Below, piece after piece: positions 61,401 through 64,000 of a DNA stretch of 64,000 nucleotides. The stretch is taken from NCBI RefSeq assembly GCF_001649575.2, contig NC_051436.1, forward strand, positions 4,006,974-4,070,973, given 5' to 3'. The notes beneath the pieces are model-generated. The model was not told where the DNA came from. It saw nothing but the letters and a program-made list of their open reading frames with translations, and did not search any database. The DNA is from Kryptolebias marmoratus. Lineage: Eukaryota > Chordata > Actinopteri > Cyprinodontiformes > Rivulidae. A program made the translations under genes and the position numbers. Position 1 is the first letter of the stretch. Each line of letters starts with the position of its first letter.

Positions 61401-61480
61401 TCAGCGTTTCCCCCAGAAAAGAGGCTAAGCCCAGTGGTAAGTGGCCATTCGCCAGTCGATCGCCGGTCGACTGTGATTTA
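61401..61480 (+). mobile_element. hAT-like transposon end
   Basis: CAGCGTTTCCCCCAGAAAAG resembles the CAGTGTTTCCC ends of some hAT elements. It starts at the breakpoint of the duplicated segment. The other end was not found. Confidence 0.35.
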
Positions 61481-62015
61481 GTCAAAAAAAAAATTATTAA
61501 AGTTGACAGGAAAATTGAAAATAAGGCTATTTATTACGTGATATTATAAGATATTTGTGTCAAATATTTACACAACTACAGTTTTACAAAAAGGAACTTT
61601 TAAAATACTTTTTAAAACTATAATACAATTAAAATAAATACAAATTGTTTGCACCTAATTTGAATCCTAATTTAAGTCACATTTACAAATAATTAAATTA
61701 ACATGAATGAAAAAGTGAAATCAAGGCACCGACACACATCTCACATCAAGGCCAATAAATAACAACAGAGAAATCTACTGAACTGTGCTTCTTGTGGCAC
61801 AGGCTCTACATGTAACAACAAAACAAAGCATATGTAATGCTGAATTTAATAGCACCATTTTACTGTTAAATGAGTAATTACCATGCATTATAATAATATT
61901 TTTACTAAGTATTCAGACAGTATTCAGTCTTGTAAAGCCACCTGCTGAATTTCTGCTCAACTAACCCTTTTTGTTTAAACCCGCTTGTTCAATATTTATT
62001 GCTGATACAGTCACA
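61481..62015. other. AT-rich stretch, nothing recognised
   Basis: May be the interior of the preceding transposon-like element. No gene or clear repeat seen. Confidence 0.5.
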
Positions 62016-62021
62016 TTTTGG

Positions 62022-62063
62022 TGCTCCTCTAGAGCACCAAAATGCTCCTCTAGAGCACCAAAA
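62022..62063. repeat. Two perfect copies of a 21-bp unit, each nearly palindromic
   Basis: TGCTCCTCTAGAGCACCAAA plus A is present twice without change. With the preceding TTTTGG it forms an inverted repeat (TTTTGGTGCT / AGCACCAAAA). It lies about 170 bases before the LINE start codon. Confidence 0.9.
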
Positions 62064-62231
62064 TCTTCCATTTCAAATAGAGTGCAAGGTTACAAAAATT
62101 GGGAGGTGCACAACCACGATGCGACACCGCGTGGGGCCAATCACGCAGGGGCAGGTACAGTGCAATTGCGTTACTGTTGGCGTGCGCACCCTCGCGCAGT
62201 GATCCTCTAAAGAGGTAGAGGCTGATTCAAG

Positions 62232-64000
62232 ATGGCGCCAGTGGGTGTGGCCTGCCGTCTCTTGCTGTCAACGCTGTTTGTGTGTTTGCTGTTTTTGTTT
62301 GTTTTGCCTGGTGCCGGTTCATTACTAGTGTATGATTGCCAAACATTGCTGGATCTTTGCCTTTTTGCAAAGAATCTAGTAAAAATTGACAATGATTACG
62401 GTGCTCATTCAACGTTTCAGCCGTTTCTCATCCCCGGCCGGATACCTGCTCATCATTGCCACACTCTTGCTCCACTCCCTCGGCGTAAACGCCGGCGTTG
62501 CCGGGGTAAACGCAGCGGCCGACTGTTAAAGTTTAAGGCTCTCCTGGCACGATCTTCCACGGCTTCTTGGAGAAAAAATGGAGTGGTTCCCGGACTATTT
62601 TTTAACCCACGATTGCTGGACCCTGCCGAGAGCGGGCTGGTTTATGTCGTCGGTTCGGATGATGTAATCCACCTCCACGGCCCCTGCTCTCCCCGTCCCC
62701 ACTGGCGCGGTGTAAATCCACGCAATCTACGAGCCCTGCGTCGGGCCCCACAGACAGCCACCGCTTCGGATGCGCTGGCCCCTGCCAGGTTCAGCCTTGT
62801 TAACGCAAGATCACTGGAAAATAAAATTTTCATCTTGAGGGATTTCTTCATGACCCGTGACCTGGATTTTCTCATTGTAACGGAGACATGGCTGGGTACT
62901 GGTGAGCCTACCTCTCTTATTGAACTGTCACCACCGGATTGCTGCTATTTTAATTCCCCGCGCCTGTCGGGTCGAAAAGGAGGAGGAATAGTGGTTGTTT
63001 TTAAAAGTGATTTTAAATGCCGGCAGATTTGCTTGCAATGCTCATTTACAAGGTATGAACATTGTTCTTTTGAAATTGGTCGCTCTCATGTTGTCTTGTG
63101 TGCCGTCATTTATCGGTCACCCAAGTACAATAAGGATTTTATAAGTGACTTCTCTGAATTTTTGGCTGAAATTCTACTTAAGTATGACCATGTTCTTATT
63201 TTCGGTGATTTTAATATTCACACTTGTTGCCCAGAAGAGCCGATCTCCAGGAACTTTTTAAATGTAATTGACTCTTTTAACTTTGTGTAGTCTGTGTCTG
63301 GTCCTACTCATATACTTGGGCACACACTCGACTTGGTGTTGTCGCTCAGTTTGGATGTTTCCAATTTGGACATATGTGACGCTGTTTTCTCGGATCATAT
63401 GCCGATTTTATTTGACGTTCCTACTCACTGTTCGGTTAAACTGCGCGCTATCCCTCAGCGCTGTCGCATGTTTAACTCCTCCTCTCCAGCCCAATTTTCC
63501 TCTACTTTCCTTGGTCTCTGCAAGGATAACCCTAAAGACTCTCCTTGTTTAAATCTCAACGAACTGGTTTGCGGCTTCCACTCTGTTTGTTTACAAACAC
63601 TGGACAAGATTGCTCCTTTGAAGAGCCGGCGCATCAAACCTGCACCCGAGCCCTGGCTGAATGATGTCACTCGCGCTGCCAGGCGTGAGTGCAGGAGAGC
63701 GGAGCGCAGGTGGAAAAAGGATGGGCTACATGTTTCTCTTGGTATTCTCAAAGAGAGCCTGCTGCAGTATCAGAGGACTGTAATAGCTGAGAAAAACAAA
63801 TATCTCTCAGGGATAATTGCTTCTAATTGTAATAATCCCAGTGTTCTGTTCAAAACCATAGATACTGTTCTCCATGCTCCCAAATCTTGGTTTTGACTCC
63901 TCCACTGAAATCTGTGAACGTTTCCTTCACTTCTTCACTGATAAAATTGTGTCAACTAGAGCTTGTATCTCTCAGCCTTCCTATGAACCTTCTATCCCTT
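62232..64000 (+). mobile_element. L2/Rex1-like LINE, 5' part (endonuclease and start of reverse transcriptase region), runs off the window
   Basis: Begins at an ATG inside CAAGATGGCGCC. The frame opens with a hydrophobic stretch (CRLLLSTLFVCLLFLFVLPG), then an Arg/Lys-rich region (PRRKRRRCRGKRSGR) and an AP-type endonuclease: NARSLENK, ETW (Glu 218), GDFNIH (325-330) and SDHMP (387 on). A TAG at 63288-63290 stands where an in-frame sense codon is expected; the same frame continues as SVSGPTHILGHTLDL to 63896. Past there the sense shifts frame (STEICERFLHFFTDKI). These two lesions make this copy inactive. The reverse transcriptase proper lies beyond base 64000. Nonsense and shift are few, so the copy is fairly young. 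Confidence 0.9.

Overview
The window is nuclear DNA of a ray-finned (teleost-type) fish. The evidence is a neuroligin-2 gene with GT-AG introns, fish-style clusters of AIG1/GIMAP and very-large-inducible-GTPase (VLIG) genes, long AT-rich introns, dinucleotide and ATCC microsatellites, and many repeat families typical of fish: hAT miniature elements, L2/Rex1-like and RTE-like LINE pieces, and a solo LTR. I cannot name the species. Three runs of N mark assembly gaps (5948-6715, 7992-8087, 33617-34595).

Left third (1-28171, + strand): the 3' part of nlgn2, a postsynaptic adhesion protein of inhibitory synapses. Five coding exons lie at 17956-18141, 22518-22783, 24600-24753, 25454-25820 and 26059-26896 (stop). 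They join in phase to about 602 residues: the second half of the cholinesterase-like domain, a proline-rich stem, one membrane span, a gephyrin-binding-like motif and a C-terminal PDZ ligand. The first ~230 residues are not visible and probably lie upstream. Bases 1-17955 read as one long intron with a solo LTR, hAT miniature elements and a cluster of homeodomain-type TAATTA motifs.

Middle (31-52.4 kb): an immune-GTPase cluster. On the minus strand, an AIG1/GIMAP GTPase exon (38789-38246), a short linker exon (36392-36168) and a giant VLIG exon (35433-31047, with a gap) join in one reading frame, suggesting an AIG1-VLIG fusion protein. Its putative 5' UTR exon (~41290-40973) lies head to head with a plus-strand GIMAP gene (42346-44722). 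A second plus-strand GIMAP gene follows (48938-51741). The two plus-strand genes share a 111-nt P-loop exon, phase-1 introns and 3' UTR sequence, so they are tandem duplicates. These proteins belong to families of GTP-binding proteins acting in lymphocyte survival and interferon-linked defence.

Right third (52.4-64 kb): mostly repeats. It holds duplicated segments linked to the GIMAP genes, a possible minus-strand gene remnant in small exons (57102-56422), two tandem-repeat blocks, a second copy of a ~0.8-kb segment also present at 29300-30120 (so the two copies bracket the GTPase cluster), and the 5' part of an L2/Rex1-like LINE (62232-64000) with one nonsense codon and one frameshift.
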